From: Rhodothermales bacterium
GTDB lineage: Bacteria > Bacteroidota > Rhodothermia > Rhodothermales > JAHQVL01
Direction of reading: 5' to 3'
Length of the DNA: 64,000 nucleotides
Assembly: GCA_041391505.1 (NCBI GenBank)
Contig: JAWKNW010000018.1
Span: 62,001 to 126,000 of the forward strand
Below are positions 37,545-47,300 of this stretch, piece after piece (position 1 is the stretch's first letter; each line of letters starts with the position of its first letter). The notes under the pieces were generated by a model. The model saw only the letters and a program-made list of their open reading frames with translations, was not told where the DNA came from and did not search any database. The translations under genes and the position numbers were made by a program.

Positions 37545-37668
37545 TCATCCCCGACCCCGATCGGGGATCCATGGAAGGCTTGGGAATACCTCATATGCGG
37601 TTCCTGGCGCGATGTTAAGCAACCGATATACCTCGTATGGATCCCCGATCAGGTCGGGGATGACTGCG
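37539..37668. repeat. Short element with 34-bp inverted ends
   Basis: The left end (37539-37572, starting CCGCAGTCATCCCCGACC) and the right end (37636-37668, ending GGTCGGGGATGACTGCGG) are inverted copies differing by one indel and one mismatch. They enclose about 63 bases. Each end is itself a GATCGGGG-type dyad. This resembles a REPIN or very small non-autonomous element; no transposase is nearby. Confidence 0.65.
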
Positions 37669-37677
37669 GAATGGGGG

Positions 37678-37925
37678 GGATGACGGACTCGAGGGGGATG
37701 ACGGACTCGAGGGGGGATGACGGACTCGAGGGGGATGACGGACTCGAGGGGATGACGGACTCGAGGGGGTGACGGACTCGAGGGGATGACGGACTCGAGG
37801 GGGTGACGGACTCGAGGGGGATGACGGACTTGAGGGGGGTGACGGACTCGAGGGGGGTGACGGACTCGAGGGGGGTGACGGACTCGAGGGGGATGACGGA
37901 CTCGAGGGGGGTGACGGACTCGAGG
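37678..37925. repeat. 14-copy minisatellite (TGACGGACTCGAGGGG)
   Basis: Fourteen copies of a 17-19-base unit, core GACGGACTCGAGG, differ mainly in the length of the G run and an optional A (GGGGATGACGG against GGGGGTGACGG); one copy has ACTTGAG. There are no spacers. Unit length varies and is not a multiple of three. It lies between the convergent hemL and ABC genes. Confidence 0.9.
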
Positions 37926-37981
37926 AGTTTAACGTACTGCAGCGTGACCTGACCCTTCAGCGGCTGACAGGTATCGCGCCG

Positions 37982-38686
37982 CTACTCTGCCGCGAAATAG
38001 GCTTGCAATTCCTTGAGGGTCTCTTCGGAGGTGTCGATCTCGCGGACGAACTCGCCGTCCTCGAGCACGGCGATGCGTTTGCAGACTTCGGTCACGTGCG
38101 CGAGGTCGTGGCTTGAGATGATCATCGTGAGGCCTTGCTGCATATTCAGGTCGCGCAGCATGTTTTTGAGCACGATCTGGGAGCGGGGATCGAGGTTGGC
38201 GAACGGCTCGTCGAGGATGACGATCTCGGGGTGGAAGAACAGCGCCGCGACGATGCCGACCTTCTTGGCGTTTCCGGTCGACAGGTCGCGGATGAGGACG
38301 CCGTGGGGCTCCAGCGCGTCCGCCGGCAGGAACGGGGCGAAGGGCTCGAGGCGCTCCATGGTCTCGGCCTTGGTCAGGCCGTAGACGGTGCCGATGAAGG
38401 AGAAGAACTCGAGCGGAGAGAGGTAGTCGAGCAGAAACGAGCTGTCCAGGTAGGAGCCGACGTTGCGTTTCCAGTCCTCCGACTCGGCGACAGTCATCCC
38501 GTCGATTTCCACATGCCCCTCGTCGGCGGGGAGGAGGTCCAGCACGAGGCGCAAAAAGGTCGTCTTGCCGGCGCCATTGTTGCCGACCAGACCAAAGGAC
38601 TGGCCCGCGGCGATCGACAGCGCCGGCACGTCGAGCGCAAACTGCTCGGAGTACCTTTTTTTGAGCCGGTGGACGTTAATCTTCAT
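37982..38686 (-). CDS. ABC transporter ATP-binding protein
   Basis: A 234-residue nucleotide-binding subunit. Walker A is GNNGAGKTT near residue 35, the signature is a degenerate LSTGNAKK, Walker B is EIVILDEPFANLDP, and the switch His is in SSHDLAHV. It powers the membrane partner encoded just upstream: the stop of that gene overlaps this ATG by 11 bases, so the two are translated together. By family it is an ABC-2-type exporter NBD; the cargo is unknown. Confidence 0.92.
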   Translation of the reverse strand: MKINVHRLKKRYSEQFALDVPALSIAAGQSFGLVGNNGAGKTTFLRLVLDLLPADEGHVEIDGMTVAESEDWKRNVGSYLDSSFLLDYLSPLEFFSFIGTVYGLTKAETMERLEPFAPFLPADALEPHGVLIRDLSTGNAKKVGIVAALFFHPEIVILDEPFANLDPRSQIVLKNMLRDLNMQQGLTMIISSHDLAHVTEVCKRIAVLEDGEFVREIDTSEETLKELQAYFAAE

Positions 38687-40196
38687 GTTTCCTGAAGCCC
38701 ATGGCCATCACGTACTTTCGCCGAAGCAGCTGCCGCGTGAAGTGTTCGCTCCATTGGCGGGAAAAAACGAGGCTGGCCACGCCCATGCCGCCGATAAACA
38801 ACAGCGCCGTCCAGCGGATGCTTTGCAGCACGAACAGGATAATGGCCGGCGGGAGGACGGTCGGGATGATCCAGAGCCAGTGGGACAGAGAGAACCCTTC
38901 ATAATTAAAAAAGCTTCCGCTCTTCGCGATATCCACCCGATGCTGGTTCCGTACGGCCAGCGCCAGCACCAGCACGCTCGTGACGCCGGCGTTGTAGAAC
39001 AGGAACGTCACGTGCAGCAGCAGCAAATCCGGGTTGAGCCAGATAAACAGCGGCAGACTTATGAGGAAGAACAACAAACAGGACCCCTGGAGGATCATCA
39101 GCTTGGCCAGTACGATTTCCTCCGGCCGAATCGCCCGGGTGAGGAAGCCATCGAAATAGATGCTTTCCCAGGCGAACATGAGCTGTCCGTAATTCAACGC
39201 GAAGGTCCCCGAGGCGAACAGCCCGATGACGGCGTTGATCGCCTCGCTCTGAAACGCTTCCGTATCCGCCAGCATCAGCGAGATATAGGCCACGGCGAAC
39301 ACGACGCTCAAGAGGAAATAGTGTTTGGGCCGTTTGTTGCGCCAGATCATCCGCAACTCGAGCATGATCAGGTTGAGCACCTGGCCGCGTTTCGGGCCGA
39401 AGAAGATGGCGCGGCGTATCACGCGATGGCTCTGGGCGTCATCGGCCGCCGAGCGCAGGTTCTGCCGGATGACCGCGCTCGAGTACAGAAACATGCTGAG
39501 GGTGAACGCGGCGATCAGAAAGAGAAACCACAGATTGCCCGCCGCGAGCTGCCCGAACAGCGCGATGGATATCAGGTTAATGAAGCGGGTCTGGATCATC
39601 TGATCGATGACCAGCGCCGACGCCATGATGGACACCGCGATCAGGAAATGGAGCGAATTGCGGCTCAGGATCGTCCGGAGCAGGTTGATCGTGAAGTGGG
39701 ACAGCAGCAGGAGCAACGTGAAGCCCGTCAGCCAGGTCAGCGACCCCCGTACCCCGTAGCCGCCCATCACCAGATAACGGGTCCAGAACGGGATGATGAA
39801 GAGATACGGGATGAGGTTGTGGAAGCTGACGAGGGAAAAGAGCTGGAAGAAGCGAACGAGCTGTTTGCGGGGGATCGGGAGATGGAGATACGGGCGGATC
39901 TTGACCCGAGGGCCCTGCTGCAGGAAAAACCGCATGGAAAACAGCGCCAGCATCACCTCGATCAGATGCTGGTTCAGGAAGCTCACGGTATCCACCCCCG
40001 CCGGCGTGCCACGAAAAATCTCCTTGAACAGCAGGCCGATCATGCCGAGCGTCACCGTCACGTATAACATCACCACCACGCCGGCCAGCAGGGTCAGCCA
40101 GCGATTTCGCTTGCTCAGCGAACGGGTCAGGCTTTTCCAGTGGTGGACGAGCAGTTGACGGTACACCACCGTGGCAGGTGGAGCGGGACGGGACAT
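38676..40196 (-). CDS. DUF5687-type ABC permease
   Basis: The 506-residue polytopic protein starts with a cytoplasmic stretch (LLVHHWKSLTRSLSKRNRW), a membrane segment, the basic loop HLPIPRKQLVRFFQL, and then about ten further hydrophobic segments. Length and pattern fit the DUF5687 family of Bacteroidota, which is paired with an ABC ATPase as here (11-base overlap). It likely forms the membrane part of an exporter in the inner membrane. Substrate unknown. The gene is divergent from gluQ with a short shared promoter region. Confidence 0.8.
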   Translation of the reverse strand: MSRPAPPATVVYRQLLVHHWKSLTRSLSKRNRWLTLLAGVVVMLYVTVTLGMIGLLFKEIFRGTPAGVDTVSFLNQHLIEVMLALFSMRFFLQQGPRVKIRPYLHLPIPRKQLVRFFQLFSLVSFHNLIPYLFIIPFWTRYLVMGGYGVRGSLTWLTGFTLLLLLSHFTINLLRTILSRNSLHFLIAVSIMASALVIDQMIQTRFINLISIALFGQLAAGNLWFLFLIAAFTLSMFLYSSAVIRQNLRSAADDAQSHRVIRRAIFFGPKRGQVLNLIMLELRMIWRNKRPKHYFLLSVVFAVAYISLMLADTEAFQSEAINAVIGLFASGTFALNYGQLMFAWESIYFDGFLTRAIRPEEIVLAKLMILQGSCLLFFLISLPLFIWLNPDLLLLHVTFLFYNAGVTSVLVLALAVRNQHRVDIAKSGSFFNYEGFSLSHWLWIIPTVLPPAIILFVLQSIRWTALLFIGGMGVASLVFSRQWSEHFTRQLLRRKYVMAMGFRKHED

Positions 40197-40282
40197 GCGT
40201 GGATGGGATTACTTGCAGGCGAGACGTACTTTACCGAACCCGCTTGATCAGGACGGGTTGCAGCGCAATGTAACAAGCAGTC

Positions 40283-41299
40283 ATGACAGATACAGGTACC
40301 CGGCGGAATGAGGCCGCGAAGGCCCCGATCGCGCGCGGCCGGTATGCGCCCTCGCCGACGGGACGCATCCATCTCGGCAACGCGCGGACGGCGCTCGCCG
40401 CGTGGCTCTCCGTTCGGCGGCAGCAGGGCGTCTTCGTGTGGCGGCTGGAGGATCTGGACGCCGCGCGGACGGTGCCCGGCCTGGCCGAGGCGGCCGTCGA
40501 GGACCTGCAGTGGCTGGGCATCGATTGGGACGAGGGCCCCGGCGCCGGCGGCGCGTTCGGCCCCTACGTCCAGTCCACCCGAACGGACCGGTACGACGCG
40601 GCGCTGCGCCGGCTCCACCAGGCCGGTCGCCTCTTTCCGTGCGCCCGCTCCCGGAAGGACCTGGAGGCGCTCAGCTCCGCGCCCCACGGCGCCGAGACCG
40701 CTCCGTACCCGGCCGCACTGCGCCCGGCGGACGTCCCGCCCGGATGGTTCGAGGCGCTCATGGCCGCTCCGGCCCCGGAAGCCAGCATCCGTTTTCGGGT
40801 GGAGGATGGGGAAGTCGAGTTGGAGGATCGCGTGTACGGGACGTTGCGCGAACGGGTCTCGGAGGCGGTAGGCGATTTTGTGCTCCGCCGGCGCGATGGC
40901 TATTACGCCTATCAGCTCGCCGTCGTCGTCGACGACCTGCAGATGGGCATCACGGAGGTCGTTCGCGGGGCCGACCTGCTCTGGTCGACGCCCCGCCAGA
41001 TCCAGCTCATCGAGGCGCTGGGGGGCGTCCGGCCGGCCTACGGCCATGTGCCGCTGGTGCTCAATGCGGAAGGACAGAAGCTCTCCAAACGCGACGCCGG
41101 CCTGGCGCTTGGCGCCCTGCACGACGCCGGCATCCGGCCCGAGCAGGTGGTGGGCTACCTTGCGCATTCGCTCGGCCTGTTGCCGGCGCCGAGACCGATC
41201 GCCCCGCCGGAGCTGATCCCCCTGTTCGATTGGGGCCGCATCGGCCGCGAAGACTGGGTGCTGCCGGCCGACCCGGCGAAGGCGATCGCCGGCGTGTGA
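40283..41299 (+). CDS. gluQ: Glutamyl-queuosine tRNA(Asp) synthetase
   Basis: GluQ is a truncated glutamyl-tRNA synthetase that activates glutamate and attaches it to queuosine at position 34 of tRNA(Asp). The catalytic core is present (RYAPSPTGRIHLGNART class-I motif, RLEDLDAART, and LSKR in the KMSKS position), but at 338 residues there is no anticodon-binding domain, which distinguishes it from GltX. The zinc-binding Cys set found in many GluQ proteins is mostly missing; only a single FPCARS Cys is seen. Convergent with rnr. Confidence 0.9.
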   Translation: MTDTGTRRNEAAKAPIARGRYAPSPTGRIHLGNARTALAAWLSVRRQQGVFVWRLEDLDAARTVPGLAEAAVEDLQWLGIDWDEGPGAGGAFGPYVQSTRTDRYDAALRRLHQAGRLFPCARSRKDLEALSSAPHGAETAPYPAALRPADVPPGWFEALMAAPAPEASIRFRVEDGEVELEDRVYGTLRERVSEAVGDFVLRRRDGYYAYQLAVVVDDLQMGITEVVRGADLLWSTPRQIQLIEALGGVRPAYGHVPLVLNAEGQKLSKRDAGLALGALHDAGIRPEQVVGYLAHSLGLLPAPRPIAPPELIPLFDWGRIGREDWVLPADPAKAIAGV

Positions 41300-41407
41300 A
41301 AGGTCACCTCCGACGCGCCGAGCCGATCAGACGGGTTACGGCCTGCGGCACGACACGATGCACGGTATCCCGTATGCGCTGTTGCAAGGTGTCATGGGGG
41401 ATGGGCC

Positions 41408-43498
41408 CTATTTGGCAAACCCGAAATCAATCTCTCCCGTGTTCGGATTGGCGCCCTCGATGCGGACGCGGACGGCGAGGCCGGGCTGGAAGGTCTTGCC
41501 GGTGTGCGACCCGATGAGCGCGAAGCGCTGCTCGTCGTATTCGTAGTAGTCGTCGTCCATTTCGCGGACATGGACGAGGCCTTCCAGCAACAGGGTCGGG
41601 ATTTCGACGAAGATGCCGAACCGGGTGGCGTTGGTGACCACGCCCTGGAAGGTGTCGCCGAGGTGCTTGAGGGCGAAAATGGCCTGTTTCTGCTTGATCG
41701 AGTCGCGCTCGGCCTCCTCGGCCCGGCGTTCGCGTTCGGAGCAGTGCTCGCAGCGCGACTCCAGATCCTCGTTCTGCGGCCCGCCGGCCGGCATGTTCTT
41801 CAGCAGCCGGTGCGCCATCAGATCGGGGTACCGCCGGATCGGACTCGTGAAGTGGCTGTAGTGGCTGAACCCGAGCCCGTAGTGCCCGACGTTTTTGGTG
41901 CTGTACGCCGCCTTCGCCATCGAGCGGAGCGCGGCGTATTTGATGACCGGCTCCGCCGGCTTGCCGCGAACGGCCTCCATCAGCGCGTTGAGGTCCTGCG
42001 GGCGGACGCGCCCGTCCTGCACCGGGAGTTTAAAACCGAACGCCCGGATGTAGGTCGCGAGCTGCAGGAGCCGCTCGGCGTCGGGCCAGTCGTGCACGCG
42101 GTAGACGCCCTTGCCGCCCTCGGCCTTGTGCCGGCCCTTCGCCAGCTCCTGCGCCGCGAGCTTGTTGGCCAGCAGCATCAGCTCCTCGATGAGGAAATGG
42201 CTCGCCATCCGGTCCTTGCGTTCGATGGCCAGCGGGTTGCCGGCCTCGTCGAGCACGACGCGCGTCTCGGGCAGGTCAAAGTCGATCGAACCGTGTTCGT
42301 GCCGGTGCTTGCGGAGGCGTTCCGTCAGCACCGCGGCGCGGCGCACGTCCGGGGCGAAGGGTTCGTCGAGCAGGCCGCCATCGATGACGGCCTGGGCTTC
42401 CTCGTACGTGAACCGCCGGCCCGAGTGGATGACGGTTTCCCTGAACGCATAGTCCGTGACCGTGCCGCTCTCGTCCAGCGTCATCAGGCACGAGAAGGCC
42501 AGGCGGTCCTCGTTCGGCCGCAGCGAGCAGAGGTCGCCGGAGAGCCGCTCGGGCAGCATGGGGATGGCGCGGTCGGCGAGGTAGACGCTCGTGGCGCGGA
42601 GGTAAGCCTCGCGGTCGAGCGGGCCACCCGGGGCGACGTAGTAGCTGACGTCGGCGATGTGGACGCCGATGTCGAGGCCGCCGTCATCCCGTGGCTCGAT
42701 ATGGATGGCGTCGTCGAAGTCGCGCGCCGTTTCGGGATCGATCGTGAAGATGCGGCGGGGGCGGAGGTCGGTCCGCCGGCGGATCTCCGCTTCGGGGATT
42801 TCGGCCGGGATGCCCTCGGCCTCCTCCAGCACGTCGGCGGGGAAGCGGGAGGTCAGCCCGTGCCGGCGCATCAGCGCGCGGGTGAGCGAGTCCGGGTCGT
42901 CCGCCGGGCCGAAGACCTCGATGAGCCGGCCGTTGAACTGGTGACGGAAGGCGTCGAAGTCCTCGAGCCGGACGAGCGCCTTCTTGAAATGCAGCGGCTG
43001 GTCGGCGTCGGCGGCGACGTTGACCTTGTGGGGAAAGGTGGGATCGTCGGCCTCGAGGAAGAGCTGTTTTCCTTTCTGGAAGAGCGTGCCGATCACGTCC
43101 TGCTGCGCGCGTTCGACGATCTCGATGACCTGCGCCTTCCGCCGGCCCGCGCTCGTGCGCGCGTTGCCGTACCGGATCTTGACCCGGTCGCCGTTCATCG
43201 CCGAGCCGGCGTCGGCGGGGCGGACGGCGAAGCCCTCCTCGATGCCCTCCACCTCCACATAACCATACCCTTCACGGTTGAGGCGGACGACGCCTTCGGC
43301 CACCTGCCGCCGGCTGCCGCCATACTGCACCCGCGCGCCGACGGTCTTGATCTCATCCTGCCGGCGCAACTCGTCGAGCGCCGTCATGAACTCGCGGTAG
43401 CTGTCGTAAGCCGTATAGCCGAGGAGTTTCGCGGCTTCCTTGGGGTGGTACGAGCGGTCTCCGTTGTTGCGGAGGAGCTTGAGGATGTTGGCCTTCAT
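41408..43498 (-). CDS. rnr: Ribonuclease R
   Basis: A 3'-5' exoribonuclease of the RNB family. The start is taken at ATG 43498 (MKANILKLLRNNG), which begins the N-terminal winged-helix domain; the open frame extends to 43630 but the extra 44 residues look non-native. Cold-shock domains follow, then the RNB catalytic stretch with its Asp cluster (FTIDPETARDFDDAIHIE) and HYSHFTSPIRRYPDL. A C-terminal S1 domain (FQGVVTNATRFGIFVEI) ends the protein. About 696 residues is normal. It degrades structured RNA in the cytoplasm. Confidence 0.95.
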   Translation of the reverse strand: MKANILKLLRNNGDRSYHPKEAAKLLGYTAYDSYREFMTALDELRRQDEIKTVGARVQYGGSRRQVAEGVVRLNREGYGYVEVEGIEEGFAVRPADAGSAMNGDRVKIRYGNARTSAGRRKAQVIEIVERAQQDVIGTLFQKGKQLFLEADDPTFPHKVNVAADADQPLHFKKALVRLEDFDAFRHQFNGRLIEVFGPADDPDSLTRALMRRHGLTSRFPADVLEEAEGIPAEIPEAEIRRRTDLRPRRIFTIDPETARDFDDAIHIEPRDDGGLDIGVHIADVSYYVAPGGPLDREAYLRATSVYLADRAIPMLPERLSGDLCSLRPNEDRLAFSCLMTLDESGTVTDYAFRETVIHSGRRFTYEEAQAVIDGGLLDEPFAPDVRRAAVLTERLRKHRHEHGSIDFDLPETRVVLDEAGNPLAIERKDRMASHFLIEELMLLANKLAAQELAKGRHKAEGGKGVYRVHDWPDAERLLQLATYIRAFGFKLPVQDGRVRPQDLNALMEAVRGKPAEPVIKYAALRSMAKAAYSTKNVGHYGLGFSHYSHFTSPIRRYPDLMAHRLLKNMPAGGPQNEDLESRCEHCSERERRAEEAERDSIKQKQAIFALKHLGDTFQGVVTNATRFGIFVEIPTLLLEGLVHVREMDDDYYEYDEQRFALIGSHTGKTFQPGLAVRVRIEGANPNTGEIDFGFAK

Positions 43499-43669
43499 GG
43501 CCTTGGGGTTCGGGCCGCGCCGGCTCGGAATCTTGCGTCTGGAATTCGCCACGTCGGAAAAAAGGTAGGTAAAGAATGCGATGCTGGTACCAGCGCGGGC
43601 GGGCAAGGTTGCGCCGAGAGGGTACGTCACGGCGGCTGGATGCGTCTATCTGGATAAAGACGCCCCCGT

Positions 43670-44371
43670 ATGTCAACCGAACCCCTTCTTCCCCGGCGCG
43701 GCGGGTACCGCCACCTCAAGAGCTTCCAGGTGGCGCGGGTGTGCTACGACGTCACCGTCCGTTTCTGCGACCGCTACATCAGTCGCTTCAGCCGCACGCA
43801 CGACCAGATGGTCCAGGCGGCGCGAAGCGGCGTGCAGAACATCGCCGAAGGCAGTATGGCCAGCGCCACCTCGAAAAAAACCGAGATGAAGCTGACCAAC
43901 GTGGCCCGCGCCAGCCTCGCGGAGTTACGCCTCGACTACGAGGATTACCTGCGCCAGCGCCGGTTGTCGATCTGGCCGAGCGACGACCCGCGACGGGATG
44001 AGTTGGTAGCGAGGCGGTGCCAGAGTGCGGACGAGGTGGCCGCCTGGGTGGCTGAGGTGTGCCGGCGGGGGGGGGCAGGTAGCGGGGGTGGACAGGTCGG
44101 ACGCGGCGGACTGACTCGCGCAAAGGAAACTGAAAGGGGCAACCACGCTAGAAAACGACGGAAGCGCAACAACCCGTCCCTCGAGTCCCCCCTGTCCACC
44201 CGGGGCCCTACCCCCGACGAGGCCGCCGCCAACGCGGCCATTGTGCTCATCAACGTGGCAACCGGCCTCCTGCGCCGTCAGCTGGATGCGTTAGCGGCCA
44301 CCTTCACCGAAGAGGGCGGTTTCACGGAGCGCCTGTACCGGGCGCGAAAGCAACGCAACCGCCGGCGATAA
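43670..44371 (+). CDS. Four-helix-bundle protein with suffix domain
   Basis: Residues about 15-130 form the S23/diversity-element type four-helix-bundle fold (FQVARVCYDVTVRF, QMVQAARSGVQNIAEGS, KKTEMKLTNVARASLAEL, DYEDYLRQR). The C-terminal part (EAAANAAIVLINVATGLLRRQLDALAATF) is the short suffix segment known from a subset of the family, separated by a Gly/Lys/Arg-rich variable linker. Function is unknown; relatives sit in ribosomal intervening sequences and diversity-generating elements, but none of these are seen here. It ends flush against the convergent TamB-like gene (stop codons adjacent). Confidence 0.8.
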   Translation: MSTEPLLPRRGGYRHLKSFQVARVCYDVTVRFCDRYISRFSRTHDQMVQAARSGVQNIAEGSMASATSKKTEMKLTNVARASLAELRLDYEDYLRQRRLSIWPSDDPRRDELVARRCQSADEVAAWVAEVCRRGGAGSGGGQVGRGGLTRAKETERGNHARKRRKRNNPSLESPLSTRGPTPDEAAANAAIVLINVATGLLRRQLDALAATFTEEGGFTERLYRARKQRNRRR

Positions 44372-47300
44372 TCACCGCTGCGCCACCTCGTCGTCCGTCG
44401 GGTCCGGACGCTTCTTGCCGAAGATGCGCGACCACAGCCGGCGCCACGAGGCGAACTGGGTCTGGTACGACAGGCCGGCGCCGCGCGTGCTCGTCAGCGC
44501 GTTTTCGGCCAGCACGTCGCCCTCGCGGCGGAGGAAGACCTCGACCGACACACTCGGGTTCAGCCGAACCTCCACGGTGAACTCGCCCTCCAGGCCGCTC
44601 TGGTTCTGCGTCTGCTCGTTCTGGTAGACGCCCTGGCCGCGGATCACGAGGCGCTCGTCGAGCAGGTAGAGCGCCACGCCGGCCGTGACGCCCGGGTCCT
44701 GGATGCTCTCGCCCTGGAGACCGAGGTTGAAGTCGACGTTCGGCAGCGCCTCGTTCAGGAAGCGGTTGAGCTGGCTCGCCACGAGCTGCGACACGCTGCT
44801 GAAGGCAAGCTGTTCGCCCGAGTTGGTCAGCGAGCCGGCCCCGGTGAGGTTTTCGGTCGTCAGCAGGAACGAGTTGGTGAGCAGTACGCTCGTCGCGAAG
44901 TCGGTCGACCGCTCGGGCTGGTTGAGGATGGCCTCGATGCCGGCGTAGTTCCCCGTGTAGTTGCGGTCGCTCTGGTCGGTCTCGAGGCTCAGCGCCACCT
45001 CGGGCGTCGACACGCGGCCCGTGATGTCGAGCTTGACGACGAGGGGGATGAACGTCGTTCCGCTGAGCGCCTCGCCCGGCAGGCCGGCCGGCGACGCGCG
45101 CGTCTTGTACGAAGCCGGGATGTGGATCGCCGCGTCGATCGGGTCGCCGTCCCACGTCAGCGTCCCGCCGCTGTCGATGAGGAAGCGGCGGGCGAAGACC
45201 TCGCCGGCGGTGAAGAGGTAGTCGCCCGAGGCGATGTTCAGCGTCCCGAATGTCGCGATCTCGCCCTCGCGGCGCTGGAGCTGGATGCGCCCGCTGCCGA
45301 CGGCGTTGACGACGTCGCCGAGGAGGGGGTCGAAGACGAGATGGATGGTCGACCCGGCCGGCGCGAAGATGTTGAGGTCCATCGACAACCCGTCGATGAA
45401 GCGCCGCTCGCCTTCGGGGCGTTTCGACAGGAGGTTGGAGCGGTACGCCAGCCGGCGGAAGTCGGGCACCTCGCCCGTCGAATCGGCATAGATCAGGAAG
45501 CCGACATCCGAAAACTCTTCTTCCTCGGTGACGGGGATGTACAGCTCGCTGTTGGCCCGGGTGACGGCGTCGGTGGAGCGGAGCAGCGCGTTGTACGCCG
45601 GCCCGGTCAACGTCAGCGAGCCGGAGGCCCAGATCTGGCCATAGAACGGCAGGTCGTCGGCGGTGCTCCGGTTCATGATGAGCAGCTCGTCGAGCGCCCC
45701 GCGCAGGTCGAACGAGAAATACCGGTATTCGTTGAACAGGAACGAGCCCTCGATCTGCGCGGTGCCGCCCATCTGGTCGCGCAGCGTCGCGTTCGCCAGG
45801 TGGATGCCCCGCCGATCCACCCGTACGGGCGATTTGACGTCCCGCAGCGAGAGGTCGAACCGGGGCATGTCGAGCGCGCCGTCGGCGAGCTGGAGATCGG
45901 CGTCGAAGAGGGGGTAGGAGAAGTCGCCGGAGATCTTGCCGCTGCCGGCGACGAAGCCGTTCACGTTGCGCAGCAGCTCGGGGAAGATGAACTCGAAGAA
46001 GAAGACGTCGGCGCGTTCGAGGTTCACGTCGAGGTTGAGGGCGCCGGGATCCAGGAAGCCGGTGCGCTGGCGGTTGTAGACGGGGAGCCGGAAGGTGCCG
46101 GCGATCTGGAGGGCGTTTTCCTCGTAGATGGACCGCACGGCGGCGTCGGGGAGCAGCGCGCTCTGGTCGGCATCGGGCACCGGGGCGAGGTCGACGGTGA
46201 GGCCGACGTCGGGGAGCCCGGGAAGGTAGCGGCTCGCCACGTTCAGGTTGCCCAGGACGCGGTTGTCGAGCGAGAAATGGTCGATGTCCACCGAACCGGT
46301 GAGCTCGGGCTGCCGGTCGTGCGAGGTGAAGGCCAGCCGGCCGCTCACCAGCCCGCCCATCGGCAGGTTCATGTTGGCGAACTCCGAAAACGGCCGGATG
46401 CCGATCTCCTCGATGTGGATGAACGTGGTGTCGACGCTGCGGTCGGAAAACACCCCGTCGATCCGGATGCGCTGGGTCTCGGCGTCGTCGGCGCCGGGGC
46501 TTTCGAGGACGAAGTCGGGCAGGACGATGGCGTCGCTGTAAAAATCGATCGGGCCCGACGCGATGGTTTTCCAGGCGGACGAGCCGATGGACAGCGCCAG
46601 ATCCTGCAGGATGAGGCGGTTGCGGTCTGGCAACAGGTCCAGCCGCGCGGAGAGGCGCTGCGAGCCGGAGCGCGGCCCGCTCTGCGTCAGGAAGGTGAAG
46701 CGCCCGTTGCGCCGGCCGAGCGTAAAGGCCATCGACGGATGCCGGAAGTAGTGGCCGGCGAACAGCAGCGAGTCGGCCGCGAGCGACGCCTGCATCTGCA
46801 GGTTGTCCATCAACGGTGTATCCAGGCTGCCCGTCAGCTGAAATTCGATGTGGGGCGACTTGCTCTTCGTCAACCCGGTCTCGAGCGAATCCCCGAAAAA
46901 CGTGCCGGCGATGCCGAGCTGGCTCGGACCAATGTCGAGCTGCAGGTCGCCGTGGAGGTCGGTGTCGAGTTCGTTGAACGTGGGCGGGAACGCGCCGATG
47001 AGCAGGTCGGACCGGTGCAGGTCGAGCCGGACGTCGACGTGCAGGATCGAATCCGTCCCGGCCTCGGCGATCCGCTGGTAGGCGCGCCGCTGGAGCTGCT
47101 CGATGTACAGCTCGTCGATCGTGGTGGCGAAGGCGCGTTCGGTGAGCGTTTCTTCGGCCTCGTCGGGGTCGAGGACGATCATGCGGGGCTTGTTCCGCTC
47201 GCGTTCGACGGCGCGGGCGAGGCTTTCGCCCCACAGCCGGCCCAGCGCGGCGAGCGGCAGCGCCACCATGTTGCCCTCCGCCGTCAGCGTGAGCGCGTCG

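Noticed and set aside
37678..37925. CRISPR array
   Set aside because: Units are contiguous with no unique spacers, and no cas gene is nearby.
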